64,000 bases of DNA, from NCBI RefSeq assembly GCF_018448785.1, contig NZ_JAHCLU010000001.1, positions 186,001-250,000 on the forward strand, read 5' to 3'. Numbering within the stretch: the stretch's first letter is position 1; each line of letters starts with the position of its first letter. Shown in pieces: positions 35,105-44,034 of this stretch. Below the pieces are notes generated by a model. It saw nothing but the letters and a program-made list of their open reading frames with translations, did no database searches and was not told where the DNA came from. Source of the DNA: Halomonas jincaotanensis. GTDB taxonomy: Bacteria > Pseudomonadota > Gammaproteobacteria > Pseudomonadales > Halomonadaceae. Position numbers and translations under genes: made by a program.

Positions 35105-35581
35105 ATGTTTCTGGAAGGTTCCTGTCATTGCGGCGCGGTACGTTTCAGCCTCGAGTCGCCACACCCCTATCCTTATCAGCGCTGCTACTGCTCGATCTGT
35201 CGCAAGACGGCGGGTGGGGGCGGCTACGCCATCAATCTGGGCGGTTGTGCCGAGACGCTAGAGGTATCGGGTGCCGAAGACAAGGGCGTCTATCATGCGG
35301 TGATCGACGGCCAACAAAGTCCCGGCGAGCGGCATTTCTGCAAGCACTGTGCCAGCGCGCTCTGGGTCTACGACCCTGGCTGGCCGTCGCTGGTGCATCC
35401 CTTCGCCTCGGCCATCGACACGCCGCTGCCGGTACCACCGGAACGGGTCCACCTGCTGCTGGACAGCAAGGCAAACTGGGTGGAAGTCGAGGCCCGCGGC
35501 CATGATAAATGCTTTGCCCACTACCCTGAAGAGAGTCTTGCGGAGTGGCATGAGCGACTCGGCTTGTCGACCCCTCGGTGA
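35105..35581 (+). CDS. GFA family protein
   Basis: Protein of 158 residues with the zinc-binding pattern of glutathione-dependent formaldehyde-activating enzymes: MFLEGSCHCGAVRFSLES, RCYCSICRKTAG and HFCKHCASALWVY supply the cysteine ligands. The family folds like Gfa and can condense formaldehyde with glutathione, but most members are of unknown specificity. GAGG lies about 9 bases before the ATG at 35105. Its stop overlaps the start of the following methyltransferase (GTGA), indicating translational coupling. A second GFA gene follows at 36858. Confidence 0.84.
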   Translation: MFLEGSCHCGAVRFSLESPHPYPYQRCYCSICRKTAGGGGYAINLGGCAETLEVSGAEDKGVYHAVIDGQQSPGERHFCKHCASALWVYDPGWPSLVHPFASAIDTPLPVPPERVHLLLDSKANWVEVEARGHDKCFAHYPEESLAEWHERLGLSTPR

Positions 35582-36795
35582 GTCTCGACAAACGGGCACG
35601 CTTCGCCCATCTGACGGTACTGCTGGCCGAATGGCAGGAACTCTGGCGGCCGCTGCCGTTCACGCACCGCGATATTCCCTGGCCGGCGCCCTTCCATGCC
35701 TTGGCGCGTCGGTTACTGTTGTTGGGTGACGCCGAGTGCGCGCGGCTGCAGGCCGAGCCCTTCATCGATTCGCCGCTTGCCGACTGGTTGCCGGTGTCAG
35801 CCCTTGCCGAGCTGGTTACGCTGACTGAGATACCTGCGGGAGAGGCAGCCGGAGAAAGAGAAGAAGGGCTTCCCGCTGCTTGGTCCGTGCACATCGGTGG
35901 GCGCAAGTGGCAGCAGATCGTGTCCTTCGTGCCGCGGGTGACGCTGGGCCCGGAGCAACAGTTGATGGAGTGGTGCGCCGGCAAGGGGCACTTGGCGAGA
36001 ACCCTGGCGCGTCGCCACAATGTCGACGTTACGGCCCTGGAATGGCAGGCCGGGCTGTGCGACGCGGGGACCCGATTGGCCGAGCGGCAAGGAGCGGCGG
36101 TGCGGCTGGTCCGGCAAGACGTGATGGCCGAGGGGGCGGTCGAATGGCTGTCATCGACCACCCACGTGGCGGCGCTTCACGCCTGCGGCGATCTGCACGA
36201 GCGCCTGATCGAGCTCTCCGCCGAGCACGGCAGCGCTCTCACGCTAGCGCCATGCTGTTACCACCGTACCGTCGACGAGCGCTATCGGCCGCTTTCATGC
36301 CTGGGGCGACAACTTGCCGAGACACATGAGCTGGTGCTGGAGCGCGAGGACTTGGCCATGGCTGTCCAGGAAACTGTGACTGCACCACGCCACGTTCGCC
36401 AGCACCGAGAAGCGGCCAACGCTTGGCGGCTCGGTTTCGATGCACTTCAGCGTGACGTGCAGGGCGTCGACGCCTACCTGCCGGTACCGAGTCTTGCCTA
36501 CGGCCAGCACACCGAGACGTTCGCGGATTTCTGCCGCTGGGCCAGTGTTCAGAAGGGCATCGATTTGCCGTCGCGAGTCGACTGGTGTGCGTATGAGCAA
36601 GAAGGCCAGCGACGCCAGGCCGAAGTCACCCGCCTGGAGCTGGTGCGCCAGCTGTTTCGTCGCCCGCTGGAAATCTGGTTGGTGCTGGACAGGGCGCTCA
36701 GACTCGAGGAGGCGGGCTTCAGCGTCGAACTCGGGACCTTCTGCCCACGCAAATTGACGCCCCGCAATCTACTGTTGCGGGCCTCGCGGTGCTAG
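35578..36795 (+). CDS. SAM-dependent methyltransferase (METTL25-like)
   Basis: Protein of 405 residues that begins with GTG overlapping the previous stop. After an N-terminal helical region (~100 residues), the Rossmann methyltransferase core appears: LMEWCAGKGHLARTLARR (SAM motif I), VDVTALEWQAGLC, VAALHACGDLHERLIE, then LTLAPCCYHRTVD. This APCCYH motif resembles the METTL25/Trm13-like group, which methylates RNA or protein histidine-type targets in other organisms. The substrate here is unknown. Location between two GFA genes suggests a shared role, but that is only contextual. Confidence 0.78.
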   Translation: MSLDKRARFAHLTVLLAEWQELWRPLPFTHRDIPWPAPFHALARRLLLLGDAECARLQAEPFIDSPLADWLPVSALAELVTLTEIPAGEAAGEREEGLPAAWSVHIGGRKWQQIVSFVPRVTLGPEQQLMEWCAGKGHLARTLARRHNVDVTALEWQAGLCDAGTRLAERQGAAVRLVRQDVMAEGAVEWLSSTTHVAALHACGDLHERLIELSAEHGSALTLAPCCYHRTVDERYRPLSCLGRQLAETHELVLEREDLAMAVQETVTAPRHVRQHREAANAWRLGFDALQRDVQGVDAYLPVPSLAYGQHTETFADFCRWASVQKGIDLPSRVDWCAYEQEGQRRQAEVTRLELVRQLFRRPLEIWLVLDRALRLEEAGFSVELGTFCPRKLTPRNLLLRASRC

Positions 36796-36857
36796 CCAGG
36801 GGTTCCTACACTGCAGGTGTTTTCCTTGTATGGAGGAATCTCCTTGGGAGGTGTGAC

Positions 36858-37292
36858 ATGCGTGACGAAAAGACCTATCACGGCGCCTGTTTCTGCGGTG
36901 ACGTTCAGCTGACGGTGAGCGGCGAGCCGGAGGCCATGGGTTACTGCCACTGCGAAGACTGCCGTCACTGGTCGGCAGGCCCGGTCAACGCCTTCACCCT
37001 CTGGAAGCCGGATGCGGTGGAGGTGGTGCAGGGCACCGACAAGCTGGGCATCTACCAGAAGACGCCGGCTAGTCTGCGCAAGTGGTGCCGGAGCTGCGGC
37101 GGGCATGTGTTGACCGAGCATCCTGAATTGGGGCTGGTCGACGTCTACGCGGCGATCATCCCCGATCTATCTTTCAAACCGGCTCTGCATGTCCACTATC
37201 AGGATGCTGTGCTGCGCATTGCCGATGGCTTGACCAAGATGCGCGATGTACCCGCCGAGATGGGTGGCACGGGGGAGACCCTCGACGAGTGA
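36858..37292 (+). CDS. GFA family protein (second copy)
   Basis: Protein of 144 residues with zinc ligands in YHGACFCGDVQLTVSG, MGYCHCEDCRHWSAG and KWCRSCGGHVLTEH. The arrangement fits the formaldehyde-activating enzyme-like family, but the sequence is clearly divergent from the GFA protein at 35105, so this is not a recent duplication. GGGAGG precedes the ATG at 36858. It has a 62-bp gap from the methyltransferase gene and may be part of the same transcript. Confidence 0.83.
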   Translation: MRDEKTYHGACFCGDVQLTVSGEPEAMGYCHCEDCRHWSAGPVNAFTLWKPDAVEVVQGTDKLGIYQKTPASLRKWCRSCGGHVLTEHPELGLVDVYAAIIPDLSFKPALHVHYQDAVLRIADGLTKMRDVPAEMGGTGETLDE

Positions 37293-37305
37293 GCCTTGGA
37301 CAGCG

Positions 37306-38412
37306 TCATTGCTCCTCCCGCTTGGCCAGCCAGGCCCTGAAGTAGTCGTGGATGCGCTCCAGGGTACGGGCGTACCACGCTTCGTCCTTGGCCAGGGCCC
37401 GTTCGGCATTCAACGGATGGGTGGGGATGTGCAGGCGCATGTCCACGCCGCTGTCGGGGTGGGTGGTGACGCGCACGGCTGCCGAGCGTCGGGCCGGACC
37501 GTAGGGGATGTGTCGCGACAGGTCGGCGAGGCGCTCGGTGGTGGTGGCGAAACGCAGGAAGTCACGAGCTGCCTCGGGATTCGGGGCGCCGTGGGGGATC
37601 ACCCAGGTCTCGTGCTCCTGAACCTGGCCGTCCCAGATTATATCAATGGGCACCCCGCGGTTGACCATGGCGTCGAAGAAGCGACCATTGTAGCCTGAGG
37701 CCATCACCACTTCGCCCTCGGCCAATAGCTGCGGCGGGGTGTCGCCGGCCTCCCACCAGCGGATCTCATCCAACTCGTCGAGGCGCGCCAGCGCCAGGTC
37801 CAGGCCACGCCGGGTGCTCAGCAGATCGTAGAGCTCCTCGTGGGGCACACGATAGGAGAGCAGCGCCCATTCAAGGTTGACCGCCGGGGTGCGCTGCAAG
37901 GCGCGGGGACCTGGGAAACGTTGCCGGTCGAAGAGGTCACCGATGCTGTCGGGGCGCGTGCCAGGGAAGGCATCGCGACGGTAGGCGACCACGGTGGCGA
38001 AGATGCTGTGGGTAATGGCGCAGCGCCCGAAGCTGTCCGGCAGGAAGTCCTCTTCCGGCGGCGTGCCGTCCGGTGCAGGTGCCAGCAGCGCGGGCGAGAG
38101 CGGTTCGAGCAGGCCCTCCGCACAGGCGGCCATGGCCTCGCTGCGGGTCATGTCGATGAGGTCCCAGGGCACCTCGCCCTCGGTCACGGCGCGGCGCACG
38201 CCCTCAAGCCCCCCGTCGTACTGTGCCACCTCGATGCGCGTGCCGGTGGCGTCGGTATAGGGCGTGAACAGGGCGGCCTGCTGGGCACGCTCGTAGGCGC
38301 CGCCCCAGCTCAGTACGGTAAGGCCGCCATCGTCCGCCTCGCTGGGTGCGGTCGCGAACAGCGCCAGCCACACCACACTCCCCAGCCCCCGGTTGCGCTC
38401 ACCCAGTGCCAT
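37306..38412 (-). CDS. Orphan extracellular solute-binding protein (PotD-like)
   Basis: Exported protein of 368 residues with a signal peptide (GSVVWLALFATAPSEA). The first strand GLTVLSWGGAYERAQQAALF and PWDLIDMTRSEAMAACAEGL are those of spermidine/putrescine-type (group 1) solute-binding proteins. A W-W-E sequence (RWWEAGDTPPQLLAEGE) and MASGYNGRFFDAM fit the ligand cleft. No ABC permease or ATPase is adjacent. The start, with GGGAGG just upstream, overlaps the end of the ClC gene by 14 bp, so translation of the two is probably coupled. The ligand is unknown. Confidence 0.83.
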   Translation of the reverse strand: MALGERNRGLGSVVWLALFATAPSEADDGGLTVLSWGGAYERAQQAALFTPYTDATGTRIEVAQYDGGLEGVRRAVTEGEVPWDLIDMTRSEAMAACAEGLLEPLSPALLAPAPDGTPPEEDFLPDSFGRCAITHSIFATVVAYRRDAFPGTRPDSIGDLFDRQRFPGPRALQRTPAVNLEWALLSYRVPHEELYDLLSTRRGLDLALARLDELDEIRWWEAGDTPPQLLAEGEVVMASGYNGRFFDAMVNRGVPIDIIWDGQVQEHETWVIPHGAPNPEAARDFLRFATTTERLADLSRHIPYGPARRSAAVRVTTHPDSGVDMRLHIPTHPLNAERALAKDEAWYARTLERIHDYFRAWLAKREEQ

Positions 38413-40162
38413 GCTCCTCCCGGCTCAGTTCGTCGCTGCGCGCCAGATAGGCGCGGGCGATGCTCGACTCAAAGACCACGCCCCTGAAGGCGTCATCCGC
38501 GGTGACGTCGACGACCGGCAGGGCCTCGCCGTTGACGTCCTGAAGCATGGCCATGGCGTCCCACAGCGAGGTGTCGGGTTGCAGCACCGGTCGCGCCAGG
38601 GTCGACACCCCACCGACACACGCCGGTCCCGCTGCCGCCTCCCGCGCGGCTACTAGATCGGCCAGGCTAACGCAGCCCCGATAGCGCCCCTGGGCATCCA
38701 CCAGGTAGCCCTCGCCGTGGCGTGCCCGGCAAAGGGCGGTCACCCCCTCGGCCACTGGGGTCTGGGGATCCAGGGTCACGCAGTCGTCGGTCAGGTGTTC
38801 GGCCACCGGGGTGGTGCGCAGCACGGTACGCCCGCGCCCGGCAGAGAGGTCCAGGCCGCGTAGCTCGAGCTGCATGTCGAAAAGCGAACGGCCGAAGAGC
38901 TGGGCAGCGATGGGACTGGCCAGGGTCACGCTGGCCAGCGCGGCGGTGGTCAGTGCATAGCTGCCGGTCAGCTCGAAGACGATCAGCAGGCTGGTCAGGG
39001 GCGCGCCGATCACCGGCGAGGTCACCGCCACCATGCCGCACACGGCATAGAACACGAAAGTCTCCTGGGGCGCACCGCTGAGCTGGCCGATCAGGCTGCC
39101 GCATAGGGCGCCGAACAGGGTGCCTATGACCAACGCCGGGCTGAACACCCCGCCGCTGAAGCCCATGCCCAGGCAGAGCCCCGTGGCAGCGATCTTGAGT
39201 ACCAGTACCAACAGCAGTTCGGCGCTGCCGAAAGCGCCGGCGATGGTGGCGAAGCGCAGGGTCTCCTGGCCCATGCCGAGGATGTCGGGGACCCAGAGGG
39301 CGGTGAGCCCCAGCAGGGCGCCGGCCAGGGCGGGACGCAGCGCTGCGGCGATCGGTAGGGTGCCGGCCAGGCGCGTGATACCGAGGATGGTGTGCATGTA
39401 GGCCCCGGCAACCAGGGCCCCCAGGCCGCCGATGGCGAGGAAGGCCACGAACTCCCAGGGGCGGGGCACGGCGGTGTCGGCCACATGGAAGAGGGCGCCG
39501 CGCTGTAGCACATTGGTGGCGATCACGTAGCCGACGAGGGCGGCCGCGGCTACCGGGGCGAAGGCGCGCAGGGCGTAGTGGCGCAGCACCACCTCGTGGG
39601 CGAAGACGATGCCTGCCAAAGGGGCATTGAAGGCGGTGGCGATGGCCGCGGCCACCCCGCAAGCGATGGTGATGTTGTCATCGGAGCGTCCCAGCCGCAG
39701 CAGCCTGGCGCCCAGCGAGCCCAGGGTAGCGCCCAGGTGCACCAGGGGACCGTACTGCCCCACCGAGGCCCCGGCCCCCAGCGAGACCAGGGCGCTCAGG
39801 GCCGAGAGGCCTCCGGCGCGGGCCGGAAGCCGGCCGCGGCGGGTCTGCACCGCGGCGATCACGTCGGCCGGGGCATGAGGACGCCGCTCGGGGATCGCGC
39901 GGTGCAACACACCGACCACCAGGCCGCCCAGCGTCGGCACCGCGATGGTGGCGGCCAGCAGCAGGCCGGCGTGGTCGAACATCATACGGCTGCGTGGCGA
40001 GATCATCAGCAGGTCGTTGAGGGCCAGCACCAGGCTGACAAAGGCCACAGCGAAGAGAGCGGCGACCGCACCGACAGTTGCCCCCAGGAGCACAAGGCCT
40101 AAGAAGCGGACGACGGCCAGCGGGCCGCGGCCGGAGGCGGGGCATTCCGGGAGGGCATCCAT
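38399..40162 (-). CDS. ClC-type chloride channel with CBS domains
   Basis: Protein of 587 residues. The N-terminal ~420 residues form the ClC membrane domain (GAGASVGQYGPLVHLGATLG, AIATAFNAPLAGIVFAHEVV, GMGFSGGVFSPALVIGTLFG) and two C-terminal CBS domains follow (MAEHLTDD-type TPVAEHLTDDCVTLDPQTPV and LARPVLQPDTSLWDAMAMLQ). The conserved GREGP loop is GQYGP, so the gating glutamate (E148 in ClC-ec1) is Tyr137. The internal proton glutamate (E203) aligns with Val191, next to Glu190. This argues for a proton-uncoupled chloride channel. Coupled to an orphan solute-binding protein downstream. Confidence 0.85.
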   Translation of the reverse strand: MDALPECPASGRGPLAVVRFLGLVLLGATVGAVAALFAVAFVSLVLALNDLLMISPRSRMMFDHAGLLLAATIAVPTLGGLVVGVLHRAIPERRPHAPADVIAAVQTRRGRLPARAGGLSALSALVSLGAGASVGQYGPLVHLGATLGSLGARLLRLGRSDDNITIACGVAAAIATAFNAPLAGIVFAHEVVLRHYALRAFAPVAAAALVGYVIATNVLQRGALFHVADTAVPRPWEFVAFLAIGGLGALVAGAYMHTILGITRLAGTLPIAAALRPALAGALLGLTALWVPDILGMGQETLRFATIAGAFGSAELLLVLVLKIAATGLCLGMGFSGGVFSPALVIGTLFGALCGSLIGQLSGAPQETFVFYAVCGMVAVTSPVIGAPLTSLLIVFELTGSYALTTAALASVTLASPIAAQLFGRSLFDMQLELRGLDLSAGRGRTVLRTTPVAEHLTDDCVTLDPQTPVAEGVTALCRARHGEGYLVDAQGRYRGCVSLADLVAAREAAAGPACVGGVSTLARPVLQPDTSLWDAMAMLQDVNGEALPVVDVTADDAFRGVVFESSIARAYLARSDELSREEHGTG

Positions 40163-40241
40163 CTTCAAGGTGTAGGCGGCTAATCACCGCAGGGCAAGTG
40201 CCGGCGGCTGTAGCTCCTCCTTGTGCGCCTTGTGCGTTGGC

Positions 40242-40649
40242 TCAGGCGGCCTGGGCGGCGGCCGTGCCGAAGCGGCGGTGCAGCCAGGCATTGATGTCGT
40301 CGGATTCGTAGAGCCACTCGTTAGTGCCGTCGTCGTGGGCGATTTTCAGGCAAGGTACCTTGGTACGGCCACCGCCCTCGGCGAGCTCATGGCGGTGGTC
40401 AGGGTCGAGTTGGGCGTCGCGGACCTCTATGTTCAGGCCCAGGCGGGCGATCTCCTTGCGCACCCTGATGCAGAATGGACAGGTGCGGAACTGGTAAAGC
40501 GCCAGGTTCCGACAGGCCGCGTCGACCCGGGCTTGTTCTTCAGGGCTGCGCTCGATGGCCTGGGGAGTGGAGAGCTTCTCGGAGATTAGCATGACCGGCG
40601 CCAGCACCAGTCGCAGGCCACGAAAGAAAGTGCGAATCAGGATTCTCAT
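40242..40649 (-). CDS. Glutaredoxin-fold membrane-anchored protein
   Basis: Protein of 135 residues. A hydrophobic N-terminal segment (LIRTFFRGLRLVLAPVMLIS) could act as membrane anchor. The glutaredoxin domain follows: LALYQFRTCPFCIRVRKEIA has the redox CPFC motif, LNIEVRDAQLDPDHRHELAE and RTKVPCLKI supply the TVP-type cis-proline region, and WLYESDDINAWLHRRF is the C-terminal helix. It resembles glutathione S-transferase N-terminal/glutaredoxin proteins, and should reduce mixed disulfides with glutathione. It is monocistronic. Confidence 0.82.
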   Translation of the reverse strand: MRILIRTFFRGLRLVLAPVMLISEKLSTPQAIERSPEEQARVDAACRNLALYQFRTCPFCIRVRKEIARLGLNIEVRDAQLDPDHRHELAEGGGRTKVPCLKIAHDDGTNEWLYESDDINAWLHRRFGTAAAQAA

Positions 40650-40728
40650 CGGCGGTGGTCAACCTCGCGGACGATGGATGGGCAAAGGGCTCCCATGATG
40701 CCTGTGCAGGCGCCGCGGTGCCATCCCG

Positions 40729-42702
40729 TCAGCGGGTGAAGGTCACCCGCAGTGGGTTTTCCTCGATCGCCCAGGTGCCCACCTGCTCGGTTTTGCCGTC
40801 GTGCCCTTGCACCACGTAGCTGCGTTGGCCGTGGTGACGAAGCGAGGCGGCGAGCCGAGCCAGGGCATCGGCATCGTCGCCGCCGAGCAAGCCGGTCCGT
40901 TGCCCGGGGATCATCCAGAAGCGCGCCTGTCCAGCGGTTTCCAGCGGCTGCGGCGGTGCGGGCAAGCCGTTGGCCTGGCGCCATTCGCGAAGGGCCGTGG
41001 TGCTGCCGATCACCAGCAGCGGTGAGCCTGGGGCATCCTGTAGATCCGCGGATGCCGCAAGCGCCTCGGCTTTTCGTCCTAGCACCTGCCGCGCCAGGTG
41101 GCGGTGGGCATCGTCCAGTGCCAGCACCCGGGTAGTCGGGTCCAGCGTCAGCTGGCGTAGAATGGCCGGCGTCGGGCCGGGGTGGCGCAGCAGGTCGCTG
41201 CCGGGGTCCACCTCGAGGCTCAGGGGACGCGATGCCAGCGGCACTTCGAAAGCGTCGCGCAGGCTATCCAGGGGACGGGTAACGCTGACCGGACCCTCCT
41301 CGGTTTCCACCAACAGCGGGACGTCCAGCGACCAGGGGGCATGATTGCCGCGCTGGATCAGTACACCGCCGAGCCGGTAGCCACCATTGCGGGCCTGCAC
41401 CCGCACCGATTCCAGGTGCAGCGAGGGGCGGGCGGGCCGCGTGAGCCAGGGGGCGAGAAAGGCTTGCTGCGATACGCCGGCGGCCTCGCCGAAAGCGTCG
41501 ATCAATGCCGACCAGTCGGCGGTGCGGTGCATCCACTCTTCGGCCAGGCGGCGCAGGCCGCGATCGAAGGCCTCGTCGCCGATACGCTGGCGCAGCATGT
41601 GGAAGAGCATCGCGCCGTGCTGGTAGCCAATGAGACGACCGGCCGGGTCGGGGCCACCGCGGAAGTCGACCAGGGCGAATTCCTGCTCGGGGGGCAGGGC
41701 GGCCAGGTCGGCCAGCCAGCGGCGGCGCATCGTCTCGGCCTCGCCCCGCTGTTTGGCCAGGGCGTGGTCGGCCAGGTAGGTGGTGAGGGCCTCGGCCCAA
41801 TTGCCGTTCGGGTAGTCGATCGCCACCCCGGCGCCCCACCAAGCGTGCATCAGCTCGTGGGGCAGGGAGGTGTGGGGGATGAAGGGCAACGGGATGACGC
41901 GCTCGCCGAGCAGGGTGAAGCCTGGAAAGGCGAGGCCCACCGGCGCGGGCGAGGCGGCGATGGTAAAGCTCGAATAGGGCAGCCGACCCAGGCGTGCCTG
42001 GAAGAGGACCAGGTGCTCGGCGGTGCGCTCCAGGTAGGTCTCGGCAAAGGCCTCGTCCAGGCCCTTCGGGAAGAGAGTGCGAAGCCGCACGCCCCCGACC
42101 TCTCGCTCGCGCAGCCGCCAGGGCCCTGCGGCGATCGCTACCTCGCGGGTGCGAGGGTGGTGGAAGCGGGCCAGGTAATCGTCCTCGACCCGCCGCTCCT
42201 CCTGCAGCGAGCCGCTGCCCACGGCTCGCTGTCCTTCCGGCACCCGGACCGTCAGCGACAGGGGACCGGCCGCGTCGCCCAGGTGCGGGTACCAGCCGGC
42301 ACGGGTCGGGAGCAGGGAGCTGTCGACGGCCAGGCGATAGTGGTCGCGCTCGTCGGCCTCGGGCAGGGTGCCCCGCCAGCGAAGCGTCACCGGGACTTCG
42401 CCGTCGGCAGAATCGCTGCCCGGTGGAATCCGCCAACGGCCCTCGGCATTCCGCGTGACCGCGAGGGTCTCGTCGCCGCGCCGGGCGGAGGTCACCCTCA
42501 GGCCCTCCAGCAGGCGAAAGCTTCCACCCGCCGGCAGGACCTGGCGCAGTTCACCCTGCAGCCCGCGACCGGTCGGATCGAGCTGAATGGTTAGGGAGCG
42601 GGCCCCGGGGACGTCCGTCGACACGCCCCAGGCGAGTCCCGCTGCCGCCAGCCAGAGCAGGCCGAGCAGCCGGCTCGCCCGCCGCAGGCCAGGGCGGTTC
42701 AT
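40729..42702 (-). CDS. M1-like exported metallopeptidase
   Basis: Exported protein of 657 residues with a signal peptide (LLGLLWLAAAGLAWG). An N-terminal beta-sandwich is followed by an M1-type catalytic domain: LPHELMHAWWGAGVAID gives the HExxH zinc motif and GNWAEALTTYLADHALA supplies the third ligand glutamate 18 residues further. The M1 exopeptidase motif GxMEN is not visible (GLAFPGFTLLG stands in this place), so classical aminopeptidase activity is uncertain. Its N-terminus overlaps the end of the ChaN-PDZ gene by 4 bp (ATGA), implying a coupled periplasmic or envelope function. Confidence 0.82.
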   Translation of the reverse strand: MNRPGLRRASRLLGLLWLAAAGLAWGVSTDVPGARSLTIQLDPTGRGLQGELRQVLPAGGSFRLLEGLRVTSARRGDETLAVTRNAEGRWRIPPGSDSADGEVPVTLRWRGTLPEADERDHYRLAVDSSLLPTRAGWYPHLGDAAGPLSLTVRVPEGQRAVGSGSLQEERRVEDDYLARFHHPRTREVAIAAGPWRLREREVGGVRLRTLFPKGLDEAFAETYLERTAEHLVLFQARLGRLPYSSFTIAASPAPVGLAFPGFTLLGERVIPLPFIPHTSLPHELMHAWWGAGVAIDYPNGNWAEALTTYLADHALAKQRGEAETMRRRWLADLAALPPEQEFALVDFRGGPDPAGRLIGYQHGAMLFHMLRQRIGDEAFDRGLRRLAEEWMHRTADWSALIDAFGEAAGVSQQAFLAPWLTRPARPSLHLESVRVQARNGGYRLGGVLIQRGNHAPWSLDVPLLVETEEGPVSVTRPLDSLRDAFEVPLASRPLSLEVDPGSDLLRHPGPTPAILRQLTLDPTTRVLALDDAHRHLARQVLGRKAEALAASADLQDAPGSPLLVIGSTTALREWRQANGLPAPPQPLETAGQARFWMIPGQRTGLLGGDDADALARLAASLRHHGQRSYVVQGHDGKTEQVGTWAIEENPLRVTFTR

Positions 42703-43853
42703 GGCGTCGGGGCCGGGAAGCGTGCCAGCACCTCTTGAAGCTTGCCTTCGCGTCGGATCTCCAGCGGCAGCAGAGTGCCAGGTGCCTGGCGGCTGATTAT
42801 GGTAGTGAGGTCAGCGGGTTCCACCATGGGCAGGCCGGCGGCGGTGACGATGACATCGCCCTCGGCGAGGCCGGCCGACTCGGCCACGCTCCGGGGGACG
42901 ACGCCCTGGACGAGCACCCCATCTGCGTGCTCGCCGATCAGCACACCCAAGCGCGGCGGTTCGGTCGGTTGAAAGGCGGACTCGTCGCCCAGCACGTACA
43001 CGGCGTCGGCCCGGCCGCGGGGTGGCCGGCAGCCCTCGCTGGCGTCCCAGGGCAACAGGCTTTGATAATCACTCACTCCCAGGTCATCGAGTTGGGACGG
43101 CACGCCATGACCGTTTACCAGATGCCCCAATCCCATCAGCCCTACCACCAGGGCTTCTTGGCCTTGCGCCTCGGCCAAGCCGCTCGCCATGGCGCGATCC
43201 CACGCCAGCTGCGCGGCGATGAAACGCTCCAGCCCCTCCGGGTCGTCGCCACTTCCGGCGTGTTCGGCATAGACTTCGGCGAGTCGATCACGATAGGCGG
43301 GCTCGGGATCGGCGGGTGCCGAGATGCCGAAGCGCTCCTGCTCGGGTACCGCCTCCCAGCCCTCGCGGGTCAGGCGGTCGCGCAGTTCGGGCGTGACGTT
43401 GAGCGCCCGCAGCGGGATCTGCTGCATGCGGGCAAAGTGCAGGATGGGCAGGTAGAGGTCGGGATCGAAGCCCCAAGCCTGGTGCCAGTCGCTGGCCTCG
43501 AGAAATCCAGCTTCATTGAGCTCGCCGGCGACCCAGGCGTCCAGTGCCGGCTGGGCCTCGCGGGGTAGCATTTCCAAGCCGATCACCATCTTCGGACGAT
43601 GCGCATGCAGACCGGCCAAGGTATGCAGTTGCCAGCGGTGGTGGGGCAGTCGGTCATGCTGCTCGCCGAGTAGCACCACGTCTGCGTCGGCAAGTTCCGC
43701 CATCAGGCCGGCGGTGGTCAGCGTCTCACCACCGTCGTCCTGCCACTGGCCGGGGGCGGGACAGTCATCGGCCATGGCGGCGAGCGGGGCTAACCAAGCC
43801 AGGGCGGCCCCGTGGCAGAAGGTTCGGATGCGGAAGGAGCGGGAACGCGACAT
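42699..43853 (-). CDS. ChaN-like protein fused to a PDZ domain
   Basis: Exported protein of 384 residues. The signal peptide (FCHGAALAWLAPLAAMADDC) has a cysteine near its end but no clear lipobox. A ChaN domain follows: DVVLLGEQHDRLPHHRWQLH, KMVIGLEMLPREAQPALDAW, and VVGLMGLGHLVNGHGVPSQL. ChaN of Campylobacter binds heme through paired subunits. The C-terminal ~95 residues are a PDZ domain (RLGVLIGEHADGVLVQGVVP, AGLAEGDVIVTAAGLPMVEP), as in periplasmic proteases. The following gene is an M1-like peptidase with coupled translation. AGAG before the ATG at 43853 sets the start. Confidence 0.82.
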   Translation of the reverse strand: MSRSRSFRIRTFCHGAALAWLAPLAAMADDCPAPGQWQDDGGETLTTAGLMAELADADVVLLGEQHDRLPHHRWQLHTLAGLHAHRPKMVIGLEMLPREAQPALDAWVAGELNEAGFLEASDWHQAWGFDPDLYLPILHFARMQQIPLRALNVTPELRDRLTREGWEAVPEQERFGISAPADPEPAYRDRLAEVYAEHAGSGDDPEGLERFIAAQLAWDRAMASGLAEAQGQEALVVGLMGLGHLVNGHGVPSQLDDLGVSDYQSLLPWDASEGCRPPRGRADAVYVLGDESAFQPTEPPRLGVLIGEHADGVLVQGVVPRSVAESAGLAEGDVIVTAAGLPMVEPADLTTIISRQAPGTLLPLEIRREGKLQEVLARFPAPTP

Positions 43854-44034
43854 CGACGACTCTCGGTGAATGGGCATTCGCTCAGCCTACCCCGAGGCCC
43901 CTTGGGCGAAAAGCACCCTGGCGACGATAGCTCTGGTGATAATAGCCCTGGCGATGACGGGGCCGCGGCGCTTGGGCGATACTGGTGCCGGCGTCATCCA
44001 TGGCGGGTGACAATCGACCAGCGGGAGAGACGTG

